Shown: positions 53,800 to 63,319 of the stretch, one piece after another
How positions within the stretch are numbered: position 1 is the first letter of the stretch
Layout of the letters: every line of letters begins with the position of its first letter
Assembly (NCBI GenBank): GCA_021780935.1
Contig: JAJXXT010000078.1
Coordinates: 1-64,000 of the forward strand
DNA: 64,000 nt
Direction: 5' to 3'
From: Pseudomonadota bacterium
Lineage (GTDB): Bacteria > Pseudomonadota > Alphaproteobacteria > Acetobacterales > Acetobacteraceae
Program-made: the position numbers and the translations under genes
Notes under the pieces: generated by a model
The model's database searches: none
What the model was told of the DNA's origin: nothing
What the model saw: the letters and a program-made list of their open reading frames with translations, nothing else

Positions 53800-56112
53800 A
53801 TGGGGCGTGTCGCGACGGTTGGTCTCGCGGTGCTGGCGCTGGCCATCGCGGTGGCGAACTTCGTGCTGCTGGCGGCCGGGGTGCCGGGGCCGAACGCGGT
53901 CGTGACGCTGGTGCTCGCCAATGTCGCCGTCCTGCTGGTGCTGGGCGCGCTGCTGGCGGCGCGGTTGACGCGGATGTGGGTGGAGCGGCGGCGCGGCTCC
54001 GCTGGCTCGCGGCTGCATGTGCGGCTCGTGCTGCTGCTGGGCGGGGTCGCGGTGGTACCGGCGATCGTGGTCGCCTCGCTGTCCGTGGTGTTCTTCGACC
54101 TCGGCATCCGCGCCTGGTTCAACGAGCCGGTGCGCGCGGCGGTGAACGAGAGCCTGGCGGTGGCGCGCGGCTATGTGGCGGAGAACGAGGCGAGCATTCG
54201 CAGCGACGTGATCGGGATGGCGAACGACCTGGTGCGGGCCAACCAGTTCATCGCCGGCGACAACAACGCGTTTGCCCGTTTCTTCGCGGCGCAGACGACG
54301 CTGCGCGGCCTGTCGGACGCCGTGATTTTCGATCCTAAGACGCGTAATGTCATGGCTTCCGCCGGGCTGCTCGATGGTTTTGCAGCACAGCCGCCGCCGC
54401 AATGGGCGGTGGACCTTGCCGAAAAGGGCCAGGTGGTGGTGCTCACCAGCCCCAACGGTACGCGGGTGCGTGCGCTGATCGAGCTGCCCTCGATCCCGCC
54501 GGCGCTGCTGCAGGTGAGTCGGCCGGTGGACCCCACCATCCTGCGGCATCTGCGCATGACGCAGGTCGGTGCCTCGGCCTATCAGCGGCTCGACCGCAAC
54601 CGCGCCAATCTCCAGGTGTTCTTTGCGCTGATCTTCGCGGTGGTGGCGCTGCTGGTGCTGTTTGCCGCGGTTTCCGTGGCACTGCTGTTCGCCTCGGGGC
54701 TGGTGCGCCCGATCGGGGCGCTCGTCGCGGCGGCCGAGCGGGTGCGCGGCGGCGAGCTCGATGTGCGGGTGGAGGAGCCGGAGGCCGATGACGAGGTGGC
54801 CGGGCTGATCCGCGCCTTCAACCGCATGACCGGCCAGCTTGCCGAGCAGCGGCGGGAGCTGATGGACGCGTATGGCCAGATCGACTCCCGCCGGCGGTTC
54901 ACGGAGGCCGTGCTGTCCGGCGTTTCGGCCGGCGTGATCGGGCTCGACCGCACCGGCGTGGTGGAGCTGCCGAACCGGGCCGCGAGCGCCCTGCTCGGCC
55001 GCGACCTGTGGGGTGCGATCGGCAAGCCGATGGGGGAGGCCGTGCCGGAATTCGCGTCGCTGTTCGAGGACGTGCGGGCGGCACCGGAGCGCAGCCGGAC
55101 GGCGGAGATCGTGGTGGGTGCCGCCGGCTCGCGGCGGACGCTGCTGGTGCGGATCGGTGCGGAGCGGATCGGCGCCGATCCCAACCCCGGCCCCGGTGCC
55201 GAGACGGAGGCGGCGGCGGTGACCGGCTATGTCGCGACCTTCGACGACATCACGGCGTTGCAGACCGCGCAGCGCACCGCGGCCTGGGCCGACGTGGCGC
55301 GGCGCATCGCGCACGAGATCAAGAATCCGCTGACGCCGATCCAGCTCGCGGCCGAGCGCCTGAAACGGCGCTTCGCGCGCGAGATCCAGTCCGATCCGGA
55401 AACGTTCCGCGCCTGCGCCGATACCATCGTGCGGCATGTCGGCGATATCGGACGGATGGTCGACGAGTTCTCCTCCTTCGCGCGCATGCCCCAGCCGGTG
55501 ATGCGGCCCGAGGATCTCGGCCAGATCGTGCGCGAGGCGCTGGTGCTGCCGCGTGCCGCGCGCCCGGAGATCGTGTTCACGACGCGCCTGCCGGCCACGG
55601 GGCCGGTGGTGCCGGCCGACCGGCGGCTGCTGGGCCAGGCGCTGACCAACCTCGTGCAGAACGCGGTGGACGCGATCCTCATGCGCGCCGGCTCGAGAGA
55701 AGCGGGGCAGGGGAGGGTCGAGGTCGCTTTGGCGGTGGCGGGCGAGGCGGCCGTTCTCACCGTCGAGGATGACGGTGTGGGGCTGCCGGAGGCGGACCGC
55801 GAGCGGCTGACCGAGCCCTATGTAACGCACAAGCCCAAGGGCACCGGACTGGGGCTCGCGATCGTCAGGAAGATTCTGGAGGACCATGGCGGACAACTGG
55901 TGCTGTCCGACCGGGTGGCGCGGGAGGATTGGCCGGGTGGCGGGGCGCTGGTGACGGCGACGCTGCGGCTGGCCCTCGCCCCGCCGGTGGCGCCACCCGT
56001 CCCAATGGGCTTGCCGTCCGGCGAGGGCACCCTTGCGGCACGGCCGGTAGCGTCGCAGGAAGGTGCGATGGAGCCAGAGACCCGCGCGACCGTGGCAACC
56101 CATGGCGGCTGA
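53800..56112 (+). CDS. ntrY: Sensor histidine kinase NtrY
   Basis: A 770-residue membrane kinase. Hydrophobic segments lie near 4-27, 33-55, 75-98 and 270-300, with a periplasmic-facing region between the last two. A HAMP segment, a PAS domain around 365-450 and a HisKA domain with His505 in RRIAHEIKNPLTPIQLAAER follow. The catalytic domain has LVQNAVDAI, DDGVGLP and GTGLGLAIVRKI. It is the partner of NtrX. There is a 68-base gap after ntrC, open in the same frame with only non-standard starts (CTG), so a longer N-terminus is conceivable. The end overlaps ntrX by 11 bases. Confidence 0.95.
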   Translation: MGRVATVGLAVLALAIAVANFVLLAAGVPGPNAVVTLVLANVAVLLVLGALLAARLTRMWVERRRGSAGSRLHVRLVLLLGGVAVVPAIVVASLSVVFFDLGIRAWFNEPVRAAVNESLAVARGYVAENEASIRSDVIGMANDLVRANQFIAGDNNAFARFFAAQTTLRGLSDAVIFDPKTRNVMASAGLLDGFAAQPPPQWAVDLAEKGQVVVLTSPNGTRVRALIELPSIPPALLQVSRPVDPTILRHLRMTQVGASAYQRLDRNRANLQVFFALIFAVVALLVLFAAVSVALLFASGLVRPIGALVAAAERVRGGELDVRVEEPEADDEVAGLIRAFNRMTGQLAEQRRELMDAYGQIDSRRRFTEAVLSGVSAGVIGLDRTGVVELPNRAASALLGRDLWGAIGKPMGEAVPEFASLFEDVRAAPERSRTAEIVVGAAGSRRTLLVRIGAERIGADPNPGPGAETEAAAVTGYVATFDDITALQTAQRTAAWADVARRIAHEIKNPLTPIQLAAERLKRRFAREIQSDPETFRACADTIVRHVGDIGRMVDEFSSFARMPQPVMRPEDLGQIVREALVLPRAARPEIVFTTRLPATGPVVPADRRLLGQALTNLVQNAVDAILMRAGSREAGQGRVEVALAVAGEAAVLTVEDDGVGLPEADRERLTEPYVTHKPKGTGLGLAIVRKILEDHGGQLVLSDRVAREDWPGGGALVTATLRLALAPPVAPPVPMGLPSGEGTLAARPVASQEGAMEPETRATVATHGG

Positions 56113-57562
56113 AATCCTGATCGTCGACGACGAGCCGGACATCCGCGATCTGGTGGAGGGCATCCTGCGCGACGAGGGATATGAGACGCGCCAGGCGGAA
56201 AGCTCCGATGCCGCGCTCGCCGCGTTCCGCCTGCGTCGGCCATCGCTGGTGATCCTGGATATCTGGCTGCAGGGCTCGACGCTGGACGGACTGGGGATTC
56301 TGGAGGCCCTGCACGCCGAGGAGCCGCACGTGCCGGTGGTGATGATGTCGGGCCACGGCACGATCGAGACCGCCGTCACCGCGATCCGCAACGGTGCCTA
56401 TGATTTTATCGAGAAGCCGTTCCAGTCCGACCGGCTGCTGCTGGTGTTGCAGCGGGCGCTGGAGGCAGCGCGGCTGGAGCGGGAAAACGCGGAGCTGCGA
56501 CTGCGTGCCGGGCCGGAGACCGAGCTCACCGGCAGCAGCGCGGTGATCGGCGCGTTGCGCGCGGCGATCGAGAAAGTGGCCCCCACCGGTTCGCGTGTCC
56601 TGATCAGCGGTGCCGCGGGCGCGGGCAAGGAAGTGGCGGCGCGGACGATCCATCGCATGTCACGCCGGGCGGATGGGCCTTTCGTCGTGCTGAACTGCGC
56701 GACGCTGAGCCCGGCGCGGTTCGAGGAGGAGTTGTTTGGCGTCGAGGGAGGCACCGATGCCGCCCGTGAGCCGCGGCGCACCGGGGTGCTGGAGCGGGCG
56801 CACGGTGGCACGCTGCTGCTCGACGAGGTCTCCGACATGCCGCTCGAAACCCAGGGCAAGATCGTCCGCGCGCTGCAGGAGCAGTCCTTCGAGCGGGTGG
56901 GCGCCAGCCCTGGCACCAACGGGGGCACCAACGGGGGCGCCAATGGCGCTGCCAACGGCGGGGGCGGTGCGCGGGTGCGCGTCGATGTGCGGGTGCTGGC
57001 GACGACCAATCGTGACCTGCGCGCCGAGATCGCGTCCGGGAAGTTTCGCGAGGATCTGTTCTATCGGCTCGCGGTTGTGCCGCTGCGGGTGCCGTCCCTG
57101 CGCGAGCGGCGGGAGGACGTGCCGGCGCTGGCGCGCTACCTGCTGGCACGTTCGGCGGAGACCTCCGGCATGCCGGCGCGAGTGCTCGCGGAGGACGCGG
57201 TGACGGCGCTGCAGGCCTATGACTGGCCAGGCAATGTGCGCCAGCTTCGCAACGTCATGGACTGGTTGCTGATCATGGCGCCGGGGGCGGCGGCGGAGCC
57301 GATCCGCGCCGCGATGCTGCCGCCGGAAGTCGCCGGGGCGGCACCGATGCTGAGCAGCCTCGACCCCAGCGCCGACCTGATGGCGCTGCCGCTGCGCGAG
57401 GCTCGGGACCTGTTCGAGACGCAGTATCTGCAGGCGCAATTGCTGCGGTTCGGCGGCAATATCAGCCGCACGGCGCAGTTCGTCGGCATGGAGCGCAGCG
57501 CGCTGCACCGCAAGCTCAAGCAGCTCGGCGTGGGCGGCGAGGACCGGGTGAACCCGGCGTGA
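56102..57562 (+). CDS. ntrX: Response regulator NtrX
   Basis: A 486-residue regulator. The receiver domain has Asp53 in PSLVILDIWLQGS. The AAA+ domain has Walker A GAAGAGKE (about 167-174) and Walker B LLLDEVSDMP, but the position of GAFTGA reads LFGVEGGTDAAREPRRTGVL, so sigma-54 contact is probably lost. A Gly/Asn-rich insert (GTNGGTNGGANGAANG, residues 271-286) interrupts the AAA+ region. The Fis-type C-terminus FGGNISRTAQFVGMERSALH binds DNA. NtrX partners NtrY in nitrogen, redox and envelope regulation in alphaproteobacteria. Its ATG lies inside ntrY. Confidence 0.95.
   Translation: MAAEILIVDDEPDIRDLVEGILRDEGYETRQAESSDAALAAFRLRRPSLVILDIWLQGSTLDGLGILEALHAEEPHVPVVMMSGHGTIETAVTAIRNGAYDFIEKPFQSDRLLLVLQRALEAARLERENAELRLRAGPETELTGSSAVIGALRAAIEKVAPTGSRVLISGAAGAGKEVAARTIHRMSRRADGPFVVLNCATLSPARFEEELFGVEGGTDAAREPRRTGVLERAHGGTLLLDEVSDMPLETQGKIVRALQEQSFERVGASPGTNGGTNGGANGAANGGGGARVRVDVRVLATTNRDLRAEIASGKFREDLFYRLAVVPLRVPSLRERREDVPALARYLLARSAETSGMPARVLAEDAVTALQAYDWPGNVRQLRNVMDWLLIMAPGAAAEPIRAAMLPPEVAGAAPMLSSLDPSADLMALPLREARDLFETQYLQAQLLRFGGNISRTAQFVGMERSALHRKLKQLGVGGEDRVNPA
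56912..56959 (+). repeat. 12-base tandem repeats in ntrX
   Basis: Two exact GGCACCAACGGG units (56912-56935) are followed by two diverged units (56936-56959). They encode the Gly-Thr-Asn-Gly / Gly-Ala-Asn-Gly insert in the AAA+ domain and keep frame. Confidence 0.88.
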
Positions 57563-57605
57563 CCCTGCGATCGCCGCATGCCGCGTTGCCGGAGCGGCGG
57601 CTTGC

Positions 57606-57634
57606 TTGACAGGGCGCGGGTTGCGGCCTACTTC
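57606..57634 (+). promoter_or_regulatory. Probable promoter of rpmJ
   Basis: A consensus -35 TTGACA at 57606-57611 is followed after 17 bases by TACTTC at 57629-57634. It lies in the gap between ntrX and rpmJ, about 43 bases before the rpmJ start. Confidence 0.6.
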
Positions 57635-57676
57635 GCGCCCCTTCGCTGAGCCCTCTTTTTTGAGTCTGGATGTGCC

Positions 57677-57802
57677 ATGCGCGTGCGTAACAGCCTGAAA
57701 TCGGCCAAGATCCGGGACAAGAATTGCCGCGTCGTGCGTCGCGGCGGGCGGGTCTACGTGATCAACAAGAAAAACCCACGCATGAAGGTGCGCCAGGGTT
57801 AG
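57677..57802 (+). CDS. rpmJ: 50S ribosomal protein L36
   Basis: A complete 41-residue gene: [17 protein letters not shown], then [19 protein letters not shown] and KVRQG. It has only one Cys, so it is the non-zinc-binding form of L36 typical of alphaproteobacteria. It has its own likely promoter. In many genomes rpmJ sits apart from the main ribosomal operons, as here. The protein is part of the large ribosomal subunit near the peptidyl transferase region. Confidence 0.97.
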   Translation: MRVRNSLKSAKIRDKNCRVVRRGGRVYVINKKNPRMKVRQG

Positions 57803-57830
57803 GCACGAGGGTTAGGCAAGGCTGCTTGCC

Positions 57831-57849
57831 GGCGGCGCTTTTCGCCGCC
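57831..57849 (+). terminator. Hairpin after rpmJ
   Basis: GGCGGCG and CGCCGCC form a perfect 7-base-pair stem with loop CTTTT, 28 bases after the rpmJ stop. There is no T-run beyond it, so it is a weak terminator candidate. The ribosome binding site of glcD follows. Confidence 0.5.
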
Positions 57850-57875
57850 AGATTCCCCTCCGATCGGGAGGGACG

Positions 57876-59300
57876 ATGATCCGACAGCCGCCACCGAAAC
57901 AGGATGTGCTCGACCGCCGCGAGGCGATCGTCGCCGGCCTGCGCGCCATTCTCCCCGAGGACGGCGTCATCGCCGAGCCGGTCCGGCTCAAACCCTACGA
58001 GACCGACGGGCTCTCCGCCTATCGCCAGGTGCCGCTCGCCGTCGTACTGCCGCGCTCGACGGCCGAGGTTGCGGCGGTGCTGCGGCTGCTGTCGCGCGAG
58101 GGCGTGCGGGTTATTCCGCGCGGGGCGGGAACCTCGCTGTCCGGCGGCGCGCTGCCGATGGCCGATGCGGTGGTGCTGGGGCTGGCGCGGATGAACCGCA
58201 TCCTCGAAATCGACGAGACCGACCGGTTTGCGGTCGTCGAGGCCGGGGTGACCAACCTCGCCATCACCGAGGCGGTGAAGCCGCGCGGCTTTTTCTATGC
58301 GCCCGATCCCTCGTCGCAGCTCGCCTGCATGATCGGCGGCAATGTGGCGATGAACTCCGGCGGCGCCCATTGCCTGCGCTATGGCGTCACCGCCAACAAC
58401 GTGCTGGGGCTGCGCGCCGTCACGGTGGCCGGCGAGATCGTGACCCTCGGCGGCAAATATGCCGACGCGGCGCCGACCGACTGGCTCGGCTTGGTGGTGG
58501 GCAGCGAGGGCCAGTTGCTGGTCGTCACCGAGGTTGTGGTGCGCATCCTGCCGCTGCCGGAGGGCGCGCGCGCCATGCTCGCGGGGTTCCGCTCGAACGA
58601 GGTCGCCGGGGCGTGCGTGGACGCGATCATCGCCTCCGGCATCATTCCGGTGGCGCTCGAGTTCATGGACCGCCCGGCGATCCATGCCTGCGAGGCGTTT
58701 GCCCATGCCGGCTATCCGCTCGACGCCGAGGCGATGCTGATCATCGAGGTCGAGGGCAGCGAGGCGGAGCAGGATGCGCTGCTCGGGCGCATCCGCGCGA
58801 TCTGTGAGCGTTTCGATCCCGTTTCCATGCGGGTGTCGCGCACCGCCGAGGAAAGTGCCGCGATCTGGAAGGGGCGCAAGGGCGCATTCGGCGCCGTGGG
58901 GCGGATTTCACCGGATTATCTATGCATGGACGGAACGATTCCCACGTCCAGGCTGGCTGAGGTGCTGGGCCGCATCCGGCAGATGAGTGCCGCCTATGGG
59001 CTCGAGGTCGCCAACATCTTCCACGCCGGTGACGGCAACCTGCATCCGCTGATCATGTTCGACGCCAACGATCCCGAGAGCCAGGGCAAGGCCGAAGCGT
59101 TCGGCGCGGATATCCTGCGGCTTTGCGTGGAAGTCGGCGGCTGCCTGACCGGCGAGCACGGTGTCGGCATGGAGAAGCGCGACCTGATGGGCGTGCAGTT
59201 CAACGAGGCGGAGCTGGAGTTGCAGCGGCGCATCAAGGGTGCGTTCGACCCGGCCTGGCTGCTCAACCCCGCCAAGGTCTTTCCGCTGGTCGAGGCGTGA
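57876..59300 (+). CDS. glcD: Glycolate oxidase subunit GlcD (FAD-linked)
   Basis: A 474-residue FAD oxidoreductase of the VAO family. The FAD-binding stretch is VIPRGAGTSLSGGALPMADA; DPSSQLACMIGGNVAMNSGG is also conserved. The C-terminal part has IFHAGDGNLHPLI and GCLTGEHGVGMEKRDLM. It oxidises glycolate (or D-lactate) to glyoxylate with GlcE and GlcF and passes electrons to the membrane quinone pool. A strong GGGAGG site precedes the ATG. The stop overlaps glcE as GTGA. Confidence 0.94.
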   Translation: MIRQPPPKQDVLDRREAIVAGLRAILPEDGVIAEPVRLKPYETDGLSAYRQVPLAVVLPRSTAEVAAVLRLLSREGVRVIPRGAGTSLSGGALPMADAVVLGLARMNRILEIDETDRFAVVEAGVTNLAITEAVKPRGFFYAPDPSSQLACMIGGNVAMNSGGAHCLRYGVTANNVLGLRAVTVAGEIVTLGGKYADAAPTDWLGLVVGSEGQLLVVTEVVVRILPLPEGARAMLAGFRSNEVAGACVDAIIASGIIPVALEFMDRPAIHACEAFAHAGYPLDAEAMLIIEVEGSEAEQDALLGRIRAICERFDPVSMRVSRTAEESAAIWKGRKGAFGAVGRISPDYLCMDGTIPTSRLAEVLGRIRQMSAAYGLEVANIFHAGDGNLHPLIMFDANDPESQGKAEAFGADILRLCVEVGGCLTGEHGVGMEKRDLMGVQFNEAELELQRRIKGAFDPAWLLNPAKVFPLVEA

Positions 59301-60388
59301 TCGCGCCGGCACAGGAGGCGGAGATCGCGGTCGTGGTGGCGGACGCCGCGGTGGCGCATCGCCGCTTGCGCATTGCCGGCGGCGGGACGCAGACCGGGCT
59401 TGAGGGCGGTGCCGATGCCCTATCGCTCGCCGCGCATCGCGGTATCGGTTTCCATGCCCCGAAGGAGCTGGTGATCCGCGCGCGTGCCGGCACGCCGCTC
59501 GCCGAGGTCGAGGCGGCGCTGGCCGCCGAGGGCCAGCATCTGATCGCCGAGCCGCCGGATTTGCGCGCGCTGCTCTCCACCTCCGGCGAGCCGACACTGG
59601 GCGGCGCGGTCGCGGCGAACCTCGCCGGGCCGCGACGCGTGCTGGGTGGGGCGATGCGCGACCATGTCCTGGGCATGCGGTTCGTCACTGGCGAGGGGCA
59701 GGTGTTTCGCGCCGGCGGGCGGGTGCTGAAGAACGTGACCGGGCTCGATCTCTGCAAGCTGCTGACCGGCAGCCGCGGGCGGCTCGGCGTGATCACGGAG
59801 GTAACGCTGAAGGTGCTGCCGGCGCCGGAACGTGTCGGTACCGTTGCGATCGCCGGGCTCGACGCGGCGGCTTCGGTGCGGGCGATGGCGGCAGCCCTGC
59901 GCTCGCCCTTCGCGGTGTCGGCGGCGGCGCATGTGGCACCGGGTGCGAGCCACCCGCGCGGCCTCACGGCGCTGCGGATCGAGGATTTTGCGGCTTCGGT
60001 CACCTACCGCTGCGAGAAGTTGCGAAGCATGCTGGCGGAACATGGCGAGGCGGAGATCCTCGGCGACCATGACAGCCGCGCCTTCTGGCGGCAGGTGCGC
60101 GACGTGGCGCCGCTCGCGGGTGGCGGCCCGCGTGTGTGGCGCGTGACGTTGCGCCCGTCCGCCGCCGCCGCGGCTGCGGCACGGATCGCGGGGGCGGGAG
60201 GTGCCTGGATGATGGATGGCGGTGGCGCGGTGCTGTGGGTCACGGGTGAGCCCTCGCTCGCCGATCAACGCACGCCGGGCGAGACCTGGGTGGCGCTGCG
60301 CGGCGATGACGTTCCTGTTGCGGAACTTCCGGAGATGGCGCGGGTGCGCGCGGTACTGGACCCGCACGGCGTGTTCGCGGGGCCATAG
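59297..60388 (+). CDS. glcE: Glycolate oxidase subunit GlcE (FAD-binding)
   Basis: A 363-residue FAD-binding subunit starting at GTG, overlapping glcD. RRLRIAGGGTQTGLEGGAD is the FAD-binding N-terminus, and LLSTSGEPTLGGAVAANLAG and KNVTGLDLCKLLTGSRGRLG are family motifs. It lacks the C-terminal oxidase part of GlcD. It is needed for the GlcDEF complex. Confidence 0.93.
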   Translation: MIAPAQEAEIAVVVADAAVAHRRLRIAGGGTQTGLEGGADALSLAAHRGIGFHAPKELVIRARAGTPLAEVEAALAAEGQHLIAEPPDLRALLSTSGEPTLGGAVAANLAGPRRVLGGAMRDHVLGMRFVTGEGQVFRAGGRVLKNVTGLDLCKLLTGSRGRLGVITEVTLKVLPAPERVGTVAIAGLDAAASVRAMAAALRSPFAVSAAAHVAPGASHPRGLTALRIEDFAASVTYRCEKLRSMLAEHGEAEILGDHDSRAFWRQVRDVAPLAGGGPRVWRVTLRPSAAAAAAARIAGAGGAWMMDGGGAVLWVTGEPSLADQRTPGETWVALRGDDVPVAELPEMARVRAVLDPHGVFAGP

Positions 60389-60390
60389 CG

Positions 60391-61689
60391 ATGCAGACGA
60401 ACTTTTCCTCCGAACAGCTTCGCGACCCCGACATCCAGGTCGCCAACGGCATCCTGCGCACCTGCGTGCATTGCGGCTTCTGCACCGCAACCTGCCCGAC
60501 CTTCGTGCTGCTCGGCGATGAGCTGGATTCGCCGCGTGGGCGCATCTACCTCATCAAGGACATGCTGGAGGGCGGCGGTCCGGCCACCGAGCCGGTGGTG
60601 CGGCATGTCGACCGCTGCCTGTCCTGCCTTTCCTGCATGACCACCTGCCCCTCGGGTGTGGACTACATGCATCTGGTGGACCACGCGCGCAGCCATATCG
60701 AGCGGACCTATGTGCGGCCCTGGCATGACCGGATGCTGCGGATGGTGCTGGCGGCGGTGCTGCCGCACCCCACCCGCATGCGCCTCGCGCTGGCGGCGGC
60801 ATCCGTCGCGCGGCCGCTGGCGGCATGGTTGCCGAAGCGCAACGTCGTCGGCGCGCGGCTTGCGGCCTTGCTGCGGCTGGCGCCACGCTCGCTGCCGCCG
60901 CCGGCCGCGGTGGAGCGGCCCTGCGTGCACCCGGCGCAGGGCGTGCGGCGCGGGCGGGTGGCGCTGCTGGCGGGCTGCGCGCAGAAGGTGCTGGCGCCGT
61001 CGATCAATGAGGCGACGATCCGCCTGCTGACGCGGCTGGGCATCGAGGTCGTGGTGGTGAAGGGTGCCGGCTGCTGCGGCGCGCTCACGCACCACATGGG
61101 ACGGCAGGACGCAGCGATGCTGGCGGCGCGCGCCAATATCGACGCTTGGTCGCGCGAGATGGAGGGTGCGGGGCTGGATGCGATCCTGGTCAACACCTCG
61201 GGTTGCGGCACGACGGTGAAGGATTACGGGTTCATGTTCCGCGAGGACGCGGCGTTGCGCGACCGCGCGGCGAAGGTCTCGCAGCGCGCGCTCGATATCA
61301 GTGAGTATCTGGCGCGCATCGGCTACGCACCGACGCGCGAACCCCCGGGGCTGCGCGTCGCCTACCACGCCGCGTGCAGCCTCCAGCATGGCCAGCGCGT
61401 GACCGAGGCGCCGAAGCGGCTGCTGCGCGACGCGGGGTTCGAGGTGGCGGAGCCGGCGGAGGGGCATCTGTGCTGCGGCTCGGCCGGCACCTACAACATC
61501 ATGCAGCCGCAGATCGCGGCCCGGCTGCGCGAGCGCAAGCTCGCCGCCATCCGCGCGACGCGGGCGGATTGCATCGCCGCCGGCAATATCGGGTGCCTCA
61601 CCCAGCTCGCGGGCGACATGCCCACCGTGCACACGGTGGAGCTGCTGGACTGGATGGCCGGCGGACCGAAACCCGCCGCCCTGCCATAG
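60391..61689 (+). CDS. glcF: Glycolate oxidase iron-sulfur subunit GlcF
   Basis: A 432-residue protein with two [4Fe-4S] ferredoxin motifs (CVHCGFCTATCP and CLSCLSCMTTCP) and two CCG-type domains (VKGAGCCGALTHH with later YHAACSLQHGQR, and GHLCCGSAGTYN). It carries electrons from GlcD/GlcE to the respiratory chain at the membrane. It starts two bases after glcE and ends six bases before the convergent aldehyde dehydrogenase gene. Confidence 0.95.
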   Translation: MQTNFSSEQLRDPDIQVANGILRTCVHCGFCTATCPTFVLLGDELDSPRGRIYLIKDMLEGGGPATEPVVRHVDRCLSCLSCMTTCPSGVDYMHLVDHARSHIERTYVRPWHDRMLRMVLAAVLPHPTRMRLALAAASVARPLAAWLPKRNVVGARLAALLRLAPRSLPPPAAVERPCVHPAQGVRRGRVALLAGCAQKVLAPSINEATIRLLTRLGIEVVVVKGAGCCGALTHHMGRQDAAMLAARANIDAWSREMEGAGLDAILVNTSGCGTTVKDYGFMFREDAALRDRAAKVSQRALDISEYLARIGYAPTREPPGLRVAYHAACSLQHGQRVTEAPKRLLRDAGFEVAEPAEGHLCCGSAGTYNIMQPQIAARLRERKLAAIRATRADCIAAGNIGCLTQLAGDMPTVHTVELLDWMAGGPKPAALP

Positions 61690-61695
61690 CGCCGC

Positions 61696-63216
61696 TCAGG
61701 CGTAGTTCACCATGATCGTCTTCTTGTGGGTGAAGTGCTCCAGCATCGCCTCCAGCGAGGCTTCCTTGCCGAGGCCGGAGCTTTTCACGCCGCCGTAGGA
61801 AAGATTCGCCTGCACAACGAGGTTCTGGTTCACCTGCACCAGCCCCGCCTCCAGCCGATGCGCAAACCGCATCGCGCGCTTGAGGTCGTTGGTCCACACC
61901 GAGGCCGCGAGCCCGTACTCGCTGTCATTCGCCTCCGCCAGCACCGCCTCGGCGTCGTCGAACGGAAAGACGCAGGTCACGGGCCCGAAAATCTCCTCGC
62001 GCACCAGGCGTGACGCCTTCGTCAGCCCGGTGAAGATATGCGGGCGGATGAACAGACCCTTTCTCAGCGCCGGGTCGCTCGGCATCGCGGAACAGGCGCG
62101 TCCGCCGGCGCCGGCCGTCCTCAGCCCCTCATCGATGAAGCCCTGCACCTTGGCGTGCTGCTCGGGCGAGATGATCGTTCCGATATCGGTTTTCTCGTCA
62201 AGCGGGTCGCCCATCACCATCGCATCCACGCGCTCGGCGAGGGCTGCGACAAAGCGGTCGTGGATGGCGCGCTCGACATAGATGCGGCTCGCCGCCGTGC
62301 AGCTCTGGCCCTGGCGCGTGAAGCGCATCGAGGTGATGGCGCCGGCCACCGTCTTCTCGAAGTCGCAATCGGCGAACACGATCATTGGTGACTTGCCGCC
62401 GAGCTCCAGCGTCACGGGGATCAGCTTGCTGCTGGCGGCGCGCGCCACGATGCGCCCGACCTCCACACTGCCGGTAAACGTCAGCTTGCACACCAGCGGA
62501 TGCTCGACCAGCGGCGCGCCGCATTCCGGGCCGAAGCCCGAGAGGATGTTGAAGCAGCCCGGCGGCAGGATGCGGTTCATCAGCTCGCAGATGCGCAGCA
62601 CCGTCAGCGGCGCTTCCTCCGCCGATTTCACCACCACGGTGTTGCCCGCAACGAGGGCCGGGGCGATTTTCAGCGCCATCAGCAGCAGCGGCACGTTCCA
62701 CGGGATGATGGCGCCGACCACGCCCAGCGGCTCGCGCACGGTGACGCTGAGCACGTCGGGCGCGAACGGCACGCTCTCGCCCTTCAGCTCGCTGCCCAGG
62801 CCGCCGAAGAACTCCAGGATGTCGGCGACGGTGTTGGCCTCGACGCGGCTTTCGGTGCGCAGCGCCTTGCCGGTTTCGAGCGCGATGAGCCGGGCAAGCT
62901 CCTCGACATGCTCGCGGATCAGCGCGGCACAGGAGGCCACCATGGCGCCGCGCTTGCGGGCGGGCGTGCGGGCCCAGGCAAGCTGCGCCGCCGCGGCGTT
63001 GCGCACAGCCACATCGACGTCCGCCGCATCGCCGAGGGCCGCGGTACCGATCGGCTCGCCGGTCGCGGGGTTGACCACATCGAAGGTCTTGCCCGAGACG
63101 GCGGCGACCAGCCTGCCGCCAATCAGGTGGCGGGCGGAAAGGGCGCGCGCGAGGGCTGCCTGGTCCAGCGTCGGTCCGGCGGGCAGGGCAGGGGCGGTAT
63201 CGGGGCGGTCGTTCAT
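61696..63216 (-). CDS. NAD(P)-dependent aldehyde dehydrogenase
   Basis: A 506-residue enzyme of the aldehyde dehydrogenase superfamily. The general base Glu is in VTLELGGKSPMIVF and the nucleophile Cys in RFTRQGQSCTAASRIY. PWNVPLLLMALKIAPALVAG is the usual cofactor-binding stretch, and EEIFGPVTCVFPF a late one. It turns an unidentified aldehyde into its acid. The ATG at 63216 has GGAGG seven bases upstream; longer frames lack a site. It is divergent from the CoA-transferase at 63320 and convergent with glcF. Confidence 0.94.
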   Translation of the reverse strand: MNDRPDTAPALPAGPTLDQAALARALSARHLIGGRLVAAVSGKTFDVVNPATGEPIGTAALGDAADVDVAVRNAAAAQLAWARTPARKRGAMVASCAALIREHVEELARLIALETGKALRTESRVEANTVADILEFFGGLGSELKGESVPFAPDVLSVTVREPLGVVGAIIPWNVPLLLMALKIAPALVAGNTVVVKSAEEAPLTVLRICELMNRILPPGCFNILSGFGPECGAPLVEHPLVCKLTFTGSVEVGRIVARAASSKLIPVTLELGGKSPMIVFADCDFEKTVAGAITSMRFTRQGQSCTAASRIYVERAIHDRFVAALAERVDAMVMGDPLDEKTDIGTIISPEQHAKVQGFIDEGLRTAGAGGRACSAMPSDPALRKGLFIRPHIFTGLTKASRLVREEIFGPVTCVFPFDDAEAVLAEANDSEYGLAASVWTNDLKRAMRFAHRLEAGLVQVNQNLVVQANLSYGGVKSSGLGKEASLEAMLEHFTHKKTIMVNYA

Positions 63217-63319
63217 GCGTTTTCCTCCGCGAGTTGGCCCGGCGGGCTTGCGTCCGCCGCATGGCGTGCCAAGAACGTCGGCGCGGTATGGACCGCGCGC
63301 AGCACGGGAACAAGAGCGA

